A stretch of 64,000 nt of DNA, from the NCBI GenBank assembly GCA_045641625.1, contig JAZUHH010000090.1, positions 30,398-94,397 of the forward strand, read 5' to 3'. Positions 7,468 through 16,490 of this stretch are shown in pieces. This stretch comes from UBA1723 sp045641625. Its GTDB lineage: Bacteria > Bacteroidota > Bacteroidia > Bacteroidales > Paludibacteraceae. The notes under the pieces were generated by a model. It saw only the letters and a list, made by a program, of their open reading frames with translations, was not told where the DNA came from and did not search any database. How positions within the stretch are numbered: position 1 is the stretch's first letter; every line of letters begins with the position of its first letter. A program made the translations under genes and the position numbers.

Positions 7468-8970
7468 TTAGATTTTTATTCTTTTGTTTATGAAGTAAGC
7501 CACGACGGACAATGCAACCGCAGCTATTCCAACCATCACGGCAAAGACCATGAAGAAATCATGCAAGTTGCAAATACTGTAACCCAACAAACTCTTTACC
7601 TCTCCCTCAGCTGGATAAAGCTCGGAAAGTGTTCCCGAAAGCTTTGCCGCCGCAGACGAAGAAAGCAACCACACACTCATCATAATCGAGGCAAAACGCG
7701 CCGGGGAAAGTTTGTTCACCATAGACAAACCTATGGGCGACAGGGACAATTCTCCAATCGTATGAATCCAGTAAAGGGTTACAATCCACATCATCGACAC
7801 TTTCTCGGCAACTCCCACGTTGTGCACGCCGAACGCTATGAAGAAATAGCTTACTGACAAGAGCGCCATTCCTATAGCCTGCTTCGTAGGCGAAGAAACC
7901 TCTATATTCTTCGACTCAAGGTACATCCACAGCGACGACATGACAGGAGCGAACAATATGACAAACAGCGCGTTCAAGCTCTGGAAGTGGCTTGTCTTTA
8001 TTTCGTGGCCAAAGAGCGTTCTGTCAACATGCTCGTCCGTAAAGAAAGTCAGGGAAGCTCCGGCCTGCTCGAACGCCGCAAAGAAGAATATCGCGAAGAA
8101 CGAAAGCACAATTATTACACCTATGTTGTACCTCTCATCCTTGGTAAGGCTTGAGTCAAACAAGACGTAGCAAGGAACCAATATGCTGAATGCAAAGATG
8201 AACGAGCCGATCAAATCCACATCAAGGAAATAGAAAAATGCACAAACAAGCAAACTTCCTATGGCCACGAACTTGAGCACACTCAAGACATCGAACTTGG
8301 ACTTTTGTGTGGAAGTTTCAGTCCTCTGCGGCTTTCCTCCTATTTCTTGTCCGCTAGGAGATACAAGCAGACTTCTGCTCTTGAAAAGGAAAGTTACGAC
8401 TCCGAAAATCATTCCAACGCATGCAACCAGGAATCCCCAACGGAAATCGTTGACATCTTCAGTCTCCGCCAAACTGCCGCATATAAGCGGCGAAACGAAG
8501 GCTCCAAGGTTAATTCCCATATAGAAGATAGTATAGGCAGAGTCCTTTCTCTTGTCTCCCTGCTCATACAAATCTCCGACCATGCTCGATATATTCGGCT
8601 TGAAGAAACCGTTTCCTATAATAAGGAAAGCCAAAGCGACAGGCAACAGCAGTCTTGACATTTCCAACTGCGAAAGCATAGAGGCAGAGCAGAACATCAG
8701 GAACTGGCCAATTGCCATCAAAATTCCTCCAAGCACGATTGAACGCTTGTTTCCCCAATATCTGTCGGCAATATAGCCACCTATCAATGGCGTCAGATAT
8801 ACAAGCCCTGTAAAGTTGCCATAGATATTGCTTGCCTCGGCATTGTTCATGAGCATTGCCTTGGTAAGGAACAATACCAGGATTCCTCGCATGCCGTAAT
8901 AGCTGAAGCGTTCCCACATCTCTGTGAAGAACAACAAGTATAAACCTTTGGGGTGCTTCGTCAAACTCAT
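7468..8970 (-). CDS. POT-family peptide/proton symporter
   Basis: A 500-residue major facilitator protein with about 12-14 hydrophobic segments. The N-terminal signature HPKGLYLLFFTEMWERFSYY includes the E-x-x-E-R motif of the proton-dependent oligopeptide transporter (PTR2/POT) family, and the FYMGINLGAF motif follows near residue 150. It imports di- and tripeptides with protons across the inner membrane. A hydrophilic cytoplasmic linker near residues 200-225 separates the two six-helix halves, as in bacterial DtpT relatives. The start overlaps the upstream glycosyltransferase stop by four bases (ATGA), so the two are translationally coupled although their functions look unrelated. Confidence 0.92.
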   Translation of the reverse strand: MSLTKHPKGLYLLFFTEMWERFSYYGMRGILVLFLTKAMLMNNAEASNIYGNFTGLVYLTPLIGGYIADRYWGNKRSIVLGGILMAIGQFLMFCSASMLSQLEMSRLLLPVALAFLIIGNGFFKPNISSMVGDLYEQGDKRKDSAYTIFYMGINLGAFVSPLICGSLAETEDVNDFRWGFLVACVGMIFGVVTFLFKSRSLLVSPSGQEIGGKPQRTETSTQKSKFDVLSVLKFVAIGSLLVCAFFYFLDVDLIGSFIFAFSILVPCYVLFDSSLTKDERYNIGVIIVLSFFAIFFFAAFEQAGASLTFFTDEHVDRTLFGHEIKTSHFQSLNALFVILFAPVMSSLWMYLESKNIEVSSPTKQAIGMALLSVSYFFIAFGVHNVGVAEKVSMMWIVTLYWIHTIGELSLSPIGLSMVNKLSPARFASIMMSVWLLSSSAAAKLSGTLSELYPAEGEVKSLLGYSICNLHDFFMVFAVMVGIAAVALSVVAYFINKRIKI

Positions 8971-10406
8971 TTCTTGGAAATCTTCATGCGCTCTCTCACC
9001 TCGTCAGTGCGAAGAGAGTCCTTGTATTCATTATTCTTCTTCAGTTTTGCCGGCGAAAGGCTCGAATCGCTGTTTCCGCCCCACCTGCGGCAATGGTAAA
9101 GCACATCATATATTCTGCCAATAGCAAAGTCACGAGAGAATCTTAAACCAGCAGCATAGTCTTCACCGTAAGACACGTTTGGAAGCGGGTTTTCTCTCAA
9201 CGCATCACGCACGAAAGCACGAGGTGCGCCAAGTCCGTTGATTCTCAAGGCATTGTTCGCACCATTGTTATCAGTCCACTCCCTGTGGGCAATAACTCCC
9301 GGCGGAATAGGGTTCAAGTCGAAGTCTGTCAAGTCGTATGTACCGATTACCATCTTTGCACCTGTACTCTCGAAACAGCTCTTGACCTTTGCAAGGGTGT
9401 CGTCTCCCGAATAAACGTCGTCAGAGTCAAGCTGAACTGCGTAGTCTCCGCAATGCTCGCTGTTGACTGCGTACATCCAGCAGCCTCCAATCTGCAGATT
9501 GTTCTGCTCAGGCTGAAGAACCACGAGGTTCTTTACAGTCTTTGTCAATTCGCCCAGAATCTCGCTTGTACCGTCGTTTGAATAGTTATCGACAACAATA
9601 ATGTTGTAGTCAACGCCTTTCTGGTTGGCGGCAGACATTACCGCATCCTTTATGGTTTTGGCCCTGTTCTTTACCGGAATTACTACCGACATAGTCTTTC
9701 CTTGAACCTTTATTGTATTGACTCCCTTCGCATCGTCGATTTGACAATTCTTGTTTACGTCTGGAGAGATGAATGCGCCAATCCTCTTCAAGTTGGAAGT
9801 ATGGACACGCTCCATCTCGATCTGCTTCTCGCGTGCATTTGGAGCAACGTAGTCGAACTGCTTCTCACCCGAAGTACGGTTGTCCGGCTCGCTAACTGTG
9901 TAAAGCACCTCTGTCGAATGGAATACAGAGCTGGTGTCACCGACAAAGTTACAGCACTGCAGTCTCAAGCTGTAGAAAGCGGCGAACTTCAATCCTTCCT
10001 CGACATTTGCCTTGAGCATAGCCTCTTTTCTGACAAAGACTATCTCGCCGAAATCGAAATCGTCGCGAAGTGAGCCAAGCTGGTAGTCGCACAAAGTCCA
10101 GACTTCCTCTTTTCCTTCGTTGTCTTTTCTTTTCAGGTCAAAGTAAACAAAATCCTTGCCACTTTGCTCTGCTATCTCAATCATTCTGTCCAATCCTCCG
10201 TCACAGAACTCGTAGTGGAGGTTTGAAAGGAAAATCATTACGTAATCGCACTTGAAAGACTTGGCCTCCTCCATCATGAACAAGACAGACGAAGACGCCC
10301 CCTTGTCCTGAATCTGGTTGCATGACAAGATAGGGATATTAAGCTGCGACTTTAACGAAACACATTCAGTTTGATTTACGAAATTAAGTATTGCTACAGT
10401 GCTCAT
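8967..10406 (-). CDS. Family 2 glycosyltransferase with an extra N-terminal domain
   Basis: A 479-residue protein. The C-terminal half from about residue 238 is a GT-A fold glycosyltransferase of family 2: MSVVIPVKNRAKTIKDAV, the VDNYSNDGTSEI nucleotide-binding strand, and the DSDD metal-binding motif in AVQLDSDDVYSGD. The N-terminal 235 residues do not match anything I recognise; they may form a second, degenerate alpha/beta domain (VLFMMEEAKSF..YVMIFLSNLHYEF). No membrane segment is seen, so the protein is probably cytoplasmic or peripheral. The acceptor is unknown. It is the first gene of the unit that continues with the POT transporter and ribE. Confidence 0.8.
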   Translation of the reverse strand: MSTVAILNFVNQTECVSLKSQLNIPILSCNQIQDKGASSSVLFMMEEAKSFKCDYVMIFLSNLHYEFCDGGLDRMIEIAEQSGKDFVYFDLKRKDNEGKEEVWTLCDYQLGSLRDDFDFGEIVFVRKEAMLKANVEEGLKFAAFYSLRLQCCNFVGDTSSVFHSTEVLYTVSEPDNRTSGEKQFDYVAPNAREKQIEMERVHTSNLKRIGAFISPDVNKNCQIDDAKGVNTIKVQGKTMSVVIPVKNRAKTIKDAVMSAANQKGVDYNIIVVDNYSNDGTSEILGELTKTVKNLVVLQPEQNNLQIGGCWMYAVNSEHCGDYAVQLDSDDVYSGDDTLAKVKSCFESTGAKMVIGTYDLTDFDLNPIPPGVIAHREWTDNNGANNALRINGLGAPRAFVRDALRENPLPNVSYGEDYAAGLRFSRDFAIGRIYDVLYHCRRWGGNSDSSLSPAKLKKNNEYKDSLRTDEVRERMKISKK

Positions 10407-10436
10407 AATCCGAATATTTCATTGGAAAACGAAAAA

Positions 10437-10460
10437 GAGCATGAGATTTCTCCCATGCTC
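10437..10460 (-). terminator. Intrinsic terminator of pyrF
   Basis: Seven-base stem GAGCATG / CATGCTC, 10-base loop, then TTTTTCGTTTT on the minus strand. Confidence 0.8.
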
Positions 10461-10476
10461 CGTATCAAATAGTGTA

Positions 10477-11316
10477 TTAAATCAATCCCGCATCAGCAAG
10501 GTGCTTCTCCATCTCCTTCTGCACCTTTTCAGCCTCACGACCAGCAGCCTCTGCGAACGACTCGTCGCCAGCCGCATAAATGATAGCTCGAGATGAATTT
10601 ACAAGCAGACCGCACTGCTTGTTCATTCCATACTTAACAACCTCTGCAAGGCTTCCACCCTGAGCACCGACACCAGGAACAAGAAGGAAGTGGTCAGGAA
10701 TAATCTCGCGAATGTCAGAAAGCATCTCTGCCTTTGTTGCACCAACAACGTACATCATGTTGTCAGCATTACCCCATTTCAGAGAAGTCTTTAGCACCTT
10801 CTGGTAAAGAGTCTCGCCTGTCTCTGCATCCTTCATGAACTGGAAGTCAAAAGCACCCTTGTTCGAAGTCAATGCAAGCAGTGTAACCCACTTGTTCTCG
10901 TAAGTAAGGAATGGAGTTACGCTGTCCTCGCCCATGTAAGGGGCAACAGTTACAGAGTCAAAATCCATAGCTCCGAAGAAAGTGCGTGCATACATCGCTG
11001 AAGTGTTGCCGATGTCACCGCGCTTTGCATCTGCAATAAGGAACATGTCGGGATGGTTCTTGCGAATGTAGTCAACAGTACGTTCCAACACATCCAAACC
11101 CTCAGCGCCAAGACTCTCGTAGAAGGCAAGATTAGGCTTGTAGGCTACAGCGAACTTTGCTGTCGCATCAATGATTGCCTTGTTGAACTCGAAGATATAG
11201 TCACCCTCGAACTTGTCGAACAAAAACTCCGGAATCTTATTAACGTCTGTATCAAGACCAACGCAAAGAAAAGACTTCTTGCGCTTGATATTCTCAAATA
11301 ATTCTTCTCTAGTCAT
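10477..11316 (-). CDS. pyrF: Orotidine 5'-phosphate decarboxylase
   Basis: A 279-residue protein of the longer PyrF subfamily. It carries the N-terminal CVGLDTD strand and the catalytic signature DAKRGDIGNTS, with the catalytic lysine at about residue 98. VPGVGAQGG and the NSSRAIIYA phosphate-binding segment follow later. It makes UMP from OMP in de novo pyrimidine synthesis. It has its own promoter (11349-11342) and terminator, so it appears monocistronic. Confidence 0.95.
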   Translation of the reverse strand: MTREELFENIKRKKSFLCVGLDTDVNKIPEFLFDKFEGDYIFEFNKAIIDATAKFAVAYKPNLAFYESLGAEGLDVLERTVDYIRKNHPDMFLIADAKRGDIGNTSAMYARTFFGAMDFDSVTVAPYMGEDSVTPFLTYENKWVTLLALTSNKGAFDFQFMKDAETGETLYQKVLKTSLKWGNADNMMYVVGATKAEMLSDIREIIPDHFLLVPGVGAQGGSLAEVVKYGMNKQCGLLVNSSRAIIYAAGDESFAEAAGREAEKVQKEMEKHLADAGLI

Positions 11317-11341
11317 ACCTCATTATGTGTTATATTGTGTG

Positions 11342-11349
11342 CAAAAATA
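11342..11349 (-). promoter_or_regulatory. Promoter -7 element of pyrF
   Basis: TATTTTTG on the minus strand, 25 bases before the pyrF ATG. No good -33 element is visible at the usual distance. Confidence 0.55.
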
Positions 11350-11434
11350 AGAAAAAGAATATACATATTAAAATAATAGCTACAAAATTTGTGTTGAGAC
11401 ACAAAAACTGGCTACAGGAACAGGAACTAATATA

Positions 11435-11677
11435 ATGGCACTTGCCAAATCCATGAACACAAGCGAATGCTATGCTTACTATAGAGTAAACATAGGCGAT
11501 ATTATCAGATTAAAAACGAAGGATCTTATTATGAACAAAGACGAATATTCTATTGAAAACATAGAACTTGAAGACAACTATACTGTGGCAGATTATGATT
11601 TTCTGAACGAAAGCGGTATCAATAATTCTGATGTTCAACAAAATACGAACAAAACAGATATTATCTGTATGGCTTAA
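11435..11677 (+). CDS. Small hypothetical protein
   Basis: Encodes 80 residues, acidic and soluble in character, with no signal peptide and no domain I recognise. The codon pattern looks coding rather than random. The stop overlaps the start of the next small gene (TAATG), which suggests a coupled pair. There is no homologue or function to offer from the sequence. Confidence 0.45.
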   Translation: MALAKSMNTSECYAYYRVNIGDIIRLKTKDLIMNKDEYSIENIELEDNYTVADYDFLNESGINNSDVQQNTNKTDIICMA

Positions 11678-11970
11678 TGATGTTCGTTTCCATGTTAGCA
11701 TATATGGCAGTTAGCATAATAATAGGCGAACACATGTTGCAGCAAACTACAATCGAGTCTCTGACCTGCGAAAGAATATGGGTACCAGTTCTTGCTATGA
11801 TTGCCGTGGTATTGTCGCTAATTTTCATAAACCTAAACATATCAAAACAAAAGCAAAAAGGGATGGAGAAGCACGCAAGACACCTCCTATACATGTGTAC
11901 TCTCGACTTCTCAATCTACCTGTTCACTACTCTATGTGTACTAACACTGATTGCGACCATATTCTACTAA
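11677..11970 (+). CDS. Small membrane protein, unknown
   Basis: Encodes 97 residues with three hydrophobic segments, roughly residues 3-17, 36-54 and 77-96, and a basic stretch KQKQKGMEKHARH between the second and third. This pattern indicates a small integral inner-membrane protein. Its start overlaps the stop of the 80-residue gene before it. The pair sits between pyrF (opposite strand) and pnp, with no link to either. Confidence 0.45.
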   Translation: MMFVSMLAYMAVSIIIGEHMLQQTTIESLTCERIWVPVLAMIAVVLSLIFINLNISKQKQKGMEKHARHLLYMCTLDFSIYLFTTLCVLTLIATIFY

Positions 11971-12120
11971 CAAACAGTTGCGGACAAGCAATAAGGAACT
12001 ACAACAAGTGTATTATTGACTCTATTCGTACGAATGTTCAGCAAAAAATTGATAAAAATATTGTTGTTCGACATTTTTAAGAAACAAATATTCAAGTAAA
12101 AACACATTTTCGCAAAAAAG

Positions 12121-12152
12121 TTTGCAATTATTCTTTTTTTACTTTAGCTTTG
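12121..12152 (+). promoter_or_regulatory. Promoter of pnp
   Basis: TTTG at 12121-12124 and TAGCTTTG at 12145-12152 are separated by 20 bases, a near-ideal match to the Bacteroidetes -33/-7 consensus. It is among the cleanest promoters in the window and fits the strong codon bias of pnp. Confidence 0.8.
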
Positions 12153-12184
12153 CAAAAATTCGATGAAATAAAAAGAAGTTTAAG

Positions 12185-14347
12185 ATGTTAAATGTTGTTA
12201 CAAAATCGGTAAAGCTCCCTGATGGCAGAGAGATTACGATTGAGACAGGAAAATTGGCAAAGCAGGCTGACGGCTCGGTGGTAGTTCGTCTTGGCAATAC
12301 GATGTTGCTTGCCACAGTTTGTACTGCGACAGATGCTGTTCCAGGCACAGACTTCATGCCACTAACAGTTGAATACAAAGAGAAGTACGGAGCTTACGGC
12401 CGCTTCCCTGGTGGTTTCACTAAGAGAGAGGGTAAGGCTTCGGACTACGAAATACTTACTGCACGTCTTGTTGACCGTGCGCTTCGTCCTCTATTCCCAG
12501 ATAACTATCACGCAGAGACATTCGTAAACGTACTTATGATTTCTGCTGACGGAAAGGATCAACCTGACTGCCTTGCCGGACTTGCAGCTTCTGCAGCCCT
12601 TGCAGTTTCAGACATTCCTTTCAACGGACCAATCTCTGAGGTTCGTGTTATCCTTAAGGACGGCAAGTTCATCATCGACCCTACTTTCGAGCAGATGGAG
12701 GGTTGTGACCTTGATATCATGGTTGCCGCAACTTACGAGAACATCATGATGGTTGAGGGTGAGATGAACGAGGTTTCCGAGGCTACTATGCTTGAGGCAT
12801 TGAAGGTTGCTCACGAGGCAATCAAGACAGCTTGTCTAGTTCAGAAGGAGCTTACAGAGGCTGTTGGCAAGACTGTTAAGCGTGAGTACAACCACGAGGA
12901 GAACGACGAGGACTTGAAGAAGGATGTTTGGGCAAAGTGCTATGACAAGGCTTACGCATTCGCTTCTTCAGCAAACACAGACAAGCATGACCGCGAGGCT
13001 AAGTTCCGTAGCGTAAAGGAGGAGTACATCGCTGCTCTTAACCTTTCTGACGAGGAGCTTGAGGCTAAGGCTGGTATGATTGACAGATATTACCACGCAG
13101 TCGAGAAGGAGGCTATGCGCCGTTCTATCCTTGACGAGGGCAAGCGTCTTGACGGTCGTAAGACTACAGAGATCCGTCCTATCTGGTGCGAGGTTGATTA
13201 CCTTCCAGGTGCTCATGGTTCATCTATCTTTACTCGTGGAGAAACTCAGTCACTTACAACTTGTACTCTTGGAACAAAGCAGGATGAGAAGCTTATTGAT
13301 GACGTTCTAAATCAGGGCAAGGAGAGATTCCTTCTTCACTACAACTTCCCTCCATTCTCTACTGGTGAGGCTAAGGCTCAGAGAGGTGTAGGTCGTCGTG
13401 AGATCGGTCACGGTCATTTGGCATGGCGTGCCCTTAAGGGTATGATTCCTGCTAACTATCCATACTGCGTTCGCGTTGTGTCTGACATCATGGAGAGTAA
13501 CGGTTCTTCTTCTATGGCTACTGTTTGTGCTGGAACTCTTGCCCTTATGGATGCAGGTGTTGCAATCAAGAAGCCAGTTGCCGGTATCGCTATGGGGCTA
13601 ATCGCTGACGGTGGTAACTGCTACGGAAAGTACGCTATTCTTTCAGATATCCTTGGTGACGAGGATCACTTGGGAGACATGGACTTCAAGGTAACAGGAA
13701 CTAAGGATGGTATTACTGCAACTCAGATGGATATCAAGGTTGACGGTCTTTCATACGAGGTAATCGAGAAGGCTCTTGCTCAGGCAAAGGCTGGACGCGA
13801 GCATATCCTAGGCAAGATTTTGGAGACAATCCCTGCTCCAAGACCAGAGCTTAAGGACAACGCACCAAGAATCGTGACTATGGACATTCCTAAGGACATG
13901 ATCGGTGCAGTAATCGGACCTGGTGGTAAGATTATTCAGGATATCCAGGAGAAGAGCGGTGCTACAGTTTCTATTGAGGAGGCTGACGGAAAGGGTCACA
14001 TCGAGATCTCAGCTACATGCAAGCAGTCTATCGACGCTGCAGTTGCTCGCATCAAGGCTATCGTTGCTGTCCCAGAGGTTGGTGAGACTTACGATGCAAA
14101 GGTTAAGAGCATTATGCCTTACGGTGCATTCGTTGAGTTCATGCCTGGCAAGGAGGGTCTTCTTCACATCTCTGAGATCGACTGGAAGAGATTCGAAACT
14201 ATGGAGCCGACTGGTATCAAGGAGGGAGACACAATCAGTGTCAAACTTTTGGAGATCGACCAGAAGAGCGGTAAGTTCAAACTTTCTCACAAGGTATTGT
14301 TGCCACGCCCAGAGCGTCAGCCACGTCCTGAGAAGGAGCAGAACTAA
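12185..14347 (+). CDS. pnp: Polynucleotide phosphorylase
   Basis: A 720-residue enzyme with the full domain order. It has a first RNase PH domain, an all-helical linker at about 215-310, a second RNase PH domain, a KH domain with the GPGGKII loop near residue 580, and a C-terminal S1 domain (YDAKVKSIMPYGAFVEF, about 625-700). It degrades RNA 3' to 5' with phosphate and can add 3' tails; it is a core part of RNA turnover. The length equals the family norm. The codon use is strongly biased towards GAG, GGT and CTT compared with neighbours, which suggests high expression. It is flanked by its own promoter and terminator. Confidence 0.97.
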   Translation: MLNVVTKSVKLPDGREITIETGKLAKQADGSVVVRLGNTMLLATVCTATDAVPGTDFMPLTVEYKEKYGAYGRFPGGFTKREGKASDYEILTARLVDRALRPLFPDNYHAETFVNVLMISADGKDQPDCLAGLAASAALAVSDIPFNGPISEVRVILKDGKFIIDPTFEQMEGCDLDIMVAATYENIMMVEGEMNEVSEATMLEALKVAHEAIKTACLVQKELTEAVGKTVKREYNHEENDEDLKKDVWAKCYDKAYAFASSANTDKHDREAKFRSVKEEYIAALNLSDEELEAKAGMIDRYYHAVEKEAMRRSILDEGKRLDGRKTTEIRPIWCEVDYLPGAHGSSIFTRGETQSLTTCTLGTKQDEKLIDDVLNQGKERFLLHYNFPPFSTGEAKAQRGVGRREIGHGHLAWRALKGMIPANYPYCVRVVSDIMESNGSSSMATVCAGTLALMDAGVAIKKPVAGIAMGLIADGGNCYGKYAILSDILGDEDHLGDMDFKVTGTKDGITATQMDIKVDGLSYEVIEKALAQAKAGREHILGKILETIPAPRPELKDNAPRIVTMDIPKDMIGAVIGPGGKIIQDIQEKSGATVSIEEADGKGHIEISATCKQSIDAAVARIKAIVAVPEVGETYDAKVKSIMPYGAFVEFMPGKEGLLHISEIDWKRFETMEPTGIKEGDTISVKLLEIDQKSGKFKLSHKVLLPRPERQPRPEKEQN

Positions 14348-14368
14348 TAACATAGACAAAAGCATCAT

Positions 14369-14403
14369 AGAGGAGTGTAGTTTCATACTACCCTCCTCTT
14401 TTT
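14369..14403 (+). terminator. Intrinsic terminator of pnp
   Basis: Stem AGAGGAG / CTCCTCT with an inner TAGT/ACTA pairing, followed by TTTTT on the plus strand. Confidence 0.85.
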
Positions 14404-14430
14404 ATTTACAACAAGCAACACTCAAAAGCA

Positions 14431-15081
14431 ATGAACAAAAATAAACTCTCTTCAATAATTCCGTTCAGCATACTACTGTTTTCCGCATGTTCCAATGCAA
14501 ACCCAAAGGAAGAACAGCCCAAGACAGGCGATAACATTATTAACATTACAGAGATCCCTGCCCCAAAAACAGACTCTCAAAAATCTATCGAAACGTCGTC
14601 TGAAACAATGTCTGCAGAAGAAGACAGCAACTTATATTCTGTCGATTCTACGGATGAATGCTTCAAAATACCAGTGGAAGACATTCAGCTTAATAGCAAA
14701 AACTATTCCGACAGACTTATAAGCCAATCAAAATACGAATTAATGTACACTTCTGCCGAAGGTTATAAATGCAAAATAATAAGACACGGAGGCTGTAGCG
14801 ATAACGGGTGTGTTCCTGCTTGGCAAAATTTCTACTTGATTGTCTATAATACACCCAAAGGGAATTGGGGAAGCGAAAAGGAGCTAACAGACTGGTTCAA
14901 AAGAGAATGCAGCAACTTCAAATGGATAATGGATAACGAGGTGAATGAACTGCTTGATGCTCCTCATGTCATTGACCAACTAGAAAATATAGACTGGTTG
15001 CATTGTACCAATGGAGATCCAGAAACATTCGGCATAAGAATTTCTAATGATAGCACTGAATTGTACTATTATTGGCGCTAA
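14431..15081 (+). CDS. Predicted lipoprotein, unknown function
   Basis: A 216-residue protein with a lipoprotein signal and lipobox LFSAC near residue 20. A low-complexity, acidic, Ser/Thr-rich linker to about residue 75 is followed by a compact C-terminal domain with four clustered cysteines in CKIIRHGGCSDNGCVP and a Trp-rich segment. The linker is typical of lipoproteins displayed away from the membrane. No known domain is recognised. It starts after the pnp terminator, and no good promoter is visible in the short gap. Confidence 0.6.
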   Translation: MNKNKLSSIIPFSILLFSACSNANPKEEQPKTGDNIINITEIPAPKTDSQKSIETSSETMSAEEDSNLYSVDSTDECFKIPVEDIQLNSKNYSDRLISQSKYELMYTSAEGYKCKIIRHGGCSDNGCVPAWQNFYLIVYNTPKGNWGSEKELTDWFKRECSNFKWIMDNEVNELLDAPHVIDQLENIDWLHCTNGDPETFGIRISNDSTELYYYWR

Positions 15082-15209
15082 CAACTTAACACAGAAACTC
15101 AATCTGTTAGGAATGAACTACATTTCGAAATTATAACACAAGGCTGCTTAAAACTTACAATTCGTAAGAAAAAACAACAAATGCTCTTAATTTTCAAGAG
15201 AAACATGCC

Positions 15210-15238
15210 TTGAGAGAGCAGAAAAAACAGTAAATTTG
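15210..15238 (+). promoter_or_regulatory. Promoter of the purT-lysA-ispH run
   Basis: TTG at 15210-15212 and TAAATTTG at 15231-15238 with 18 bases between. Because the -7 element covers the upstream ATG at 15236, translation of purT must begin at the next ATG, 15272. Confidence 0.7.
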
Positions 15239-15271
15239 CATCATTATTTTATTACTGAAAAGTATAGTTGT

Positions 15272-16453
15272 ATGATAACAATAGGAACAACAGGCACAGA
15301 AAGAGGTAAGAAAGCTCTACTTTGCGGTGCAGGAGAACTTGGCAAAGAGGTTGTAATCGAATTGCAGCGTCTAGGAGTCCTTGTAGTTGCAGTTGACAAG
15401 TACGAGCATGCTCCGGCTATGCAGGTGGCGCACAAATCTTACGTAATCAATATGCTCGACCCTCGTCAGTTGAGAGCGGTAGTTGAACTTGAAAACCCGG
15501 ACTATATCATTCCAGAGGTGGAGAGCATCGCTACAAGCACTCTAATAGAACTTGAAAAGGAGGGATACAATGTTATTCCTACAGCAAAGGCAACTTACCT
15601 TACAATGAATCGTGAGGGAATCAGACGTCTTGCTGCTGAGGAGCTTGGTGTCAAGACTTCCCCTTATAAATTCGCAGCAACTAAAGATGAGTTTGACAAA
15701 GCTGTAAAGGAGATTGGTATTCCTTGCGTTGTCAAGCCAATCATGAGTTCTTCCGGACACGGCCAGTCAGTAATCAAGAAGGAGTCTGACATCGACGCCG
15801 CATGGAAGGAAGCTCAGGAAGGCGGTCGCGCTGGTGCAGGCAAGGTCATCGTTGAAGGTTTCATAAACTTTGACTACGAGATCACATTGCTTACAGTAAG
15901 ACACGTCGGAGGAACAAGCTTCCTTGAGCCTATCGGTCACAAGCAGGTTGATGGAGACTACCGCGAGTCATGGCAGCCTCAGGCTATGAATCCTAACACT
16001 TTGAAGAAGGCACAGGAAATTGCAGAAAAGGTAACGACAGCTCTTGGCGGCCGCGGTCTTTTCGGCGTGGAGCTTTTCGTTCAAGGTGACGACGTCATAT
16101 TCAGCGAGGTTTCCCCTCGTCCACATGACACAGGTATGGTAACCATGATTTCTCAAGACTTGTCGGAGTTCGCCCTACACGTTCGTGCGGTGCTTGGTCT
16201 TCCAATTCCAAACATCTCGTTCCACGGTCCTTCTGCGTCAAGAGCAGTAGTTGTCGAGGGAGACAGCAAGAATGTCACATTCTCCGGTCTAGAAGAGGTA
16301 CTAAGCCTACCAGACACTCAGATAAGAATCTTCGGTAAGCCGGAAGTACACTCCAAGCGCAGAATGGCTGTAATCCTAGCTCGTGGCAAGGATACAGACG
16401 AGGCTCGCAGAAAGACTGAGTTTGCTATTTCAAAGCTAAAAATTGAACTTTAA
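15272..16453 (+). CDS. purT: Formate-dependent phosphoribosylglycinamide formyltransferase
   Basis: 393 residues from the chosen start (MITIGTTGTERGKK), matching the 392 residues of E. coli PurT. It belongs to the ATP-grasp superfamily: ALLCGAGELGKEVVIELQR at the N-terminus, TMNREGIRRLAAEE, the ATP-binding loop SSSGHGQS and the metal-binding FSEVSPRPHDTGMV near the end. It uses formate and ATP to formylate GAR in purine synthesis, an alternative to folate-dependent PurN. The start is set by the promoter overlapping the longer frame. It heads a plus-strand run of six genes. Confidence 0.96.
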   Translation: MITIGTTGTERGKKALLCGAGELGKEVVIELQRLGVLVVAVDKYEHAPAMQVAHKSYVINMLDPRQLRAVVELENPDYIIPEVESIATSTLIELEKEGYNVIPTAKATYLTMNREGIRRLAAEELGVKTSPYKFAATKDEFDKAVKEIGIPCVVKPIMSSSGHGQSVIKKESDIDAAWKEAQEGGRAGAGKVIVEGFINFDYEITLLTVRHVGGTSFLEPIGHKQVDGDYRESWQPQAMNPNTLKKAQEIAEKVTTALGGRGLFGVELFVQGDDVIFSEVSPRPHDTGMVTMISQDLSEFALHVRAVLGLPIPNISFHGPSASRAVVVEGDSKNVTFSGLEEVLSLPDTQIRIFGKPEVHSKRRMAVILARGKDTDEARRKTEFAISKLKIEL

Positions 16454-16490
16454 TCACATACATTTTTTTCGAACTTAAGTTTAGATCAAG

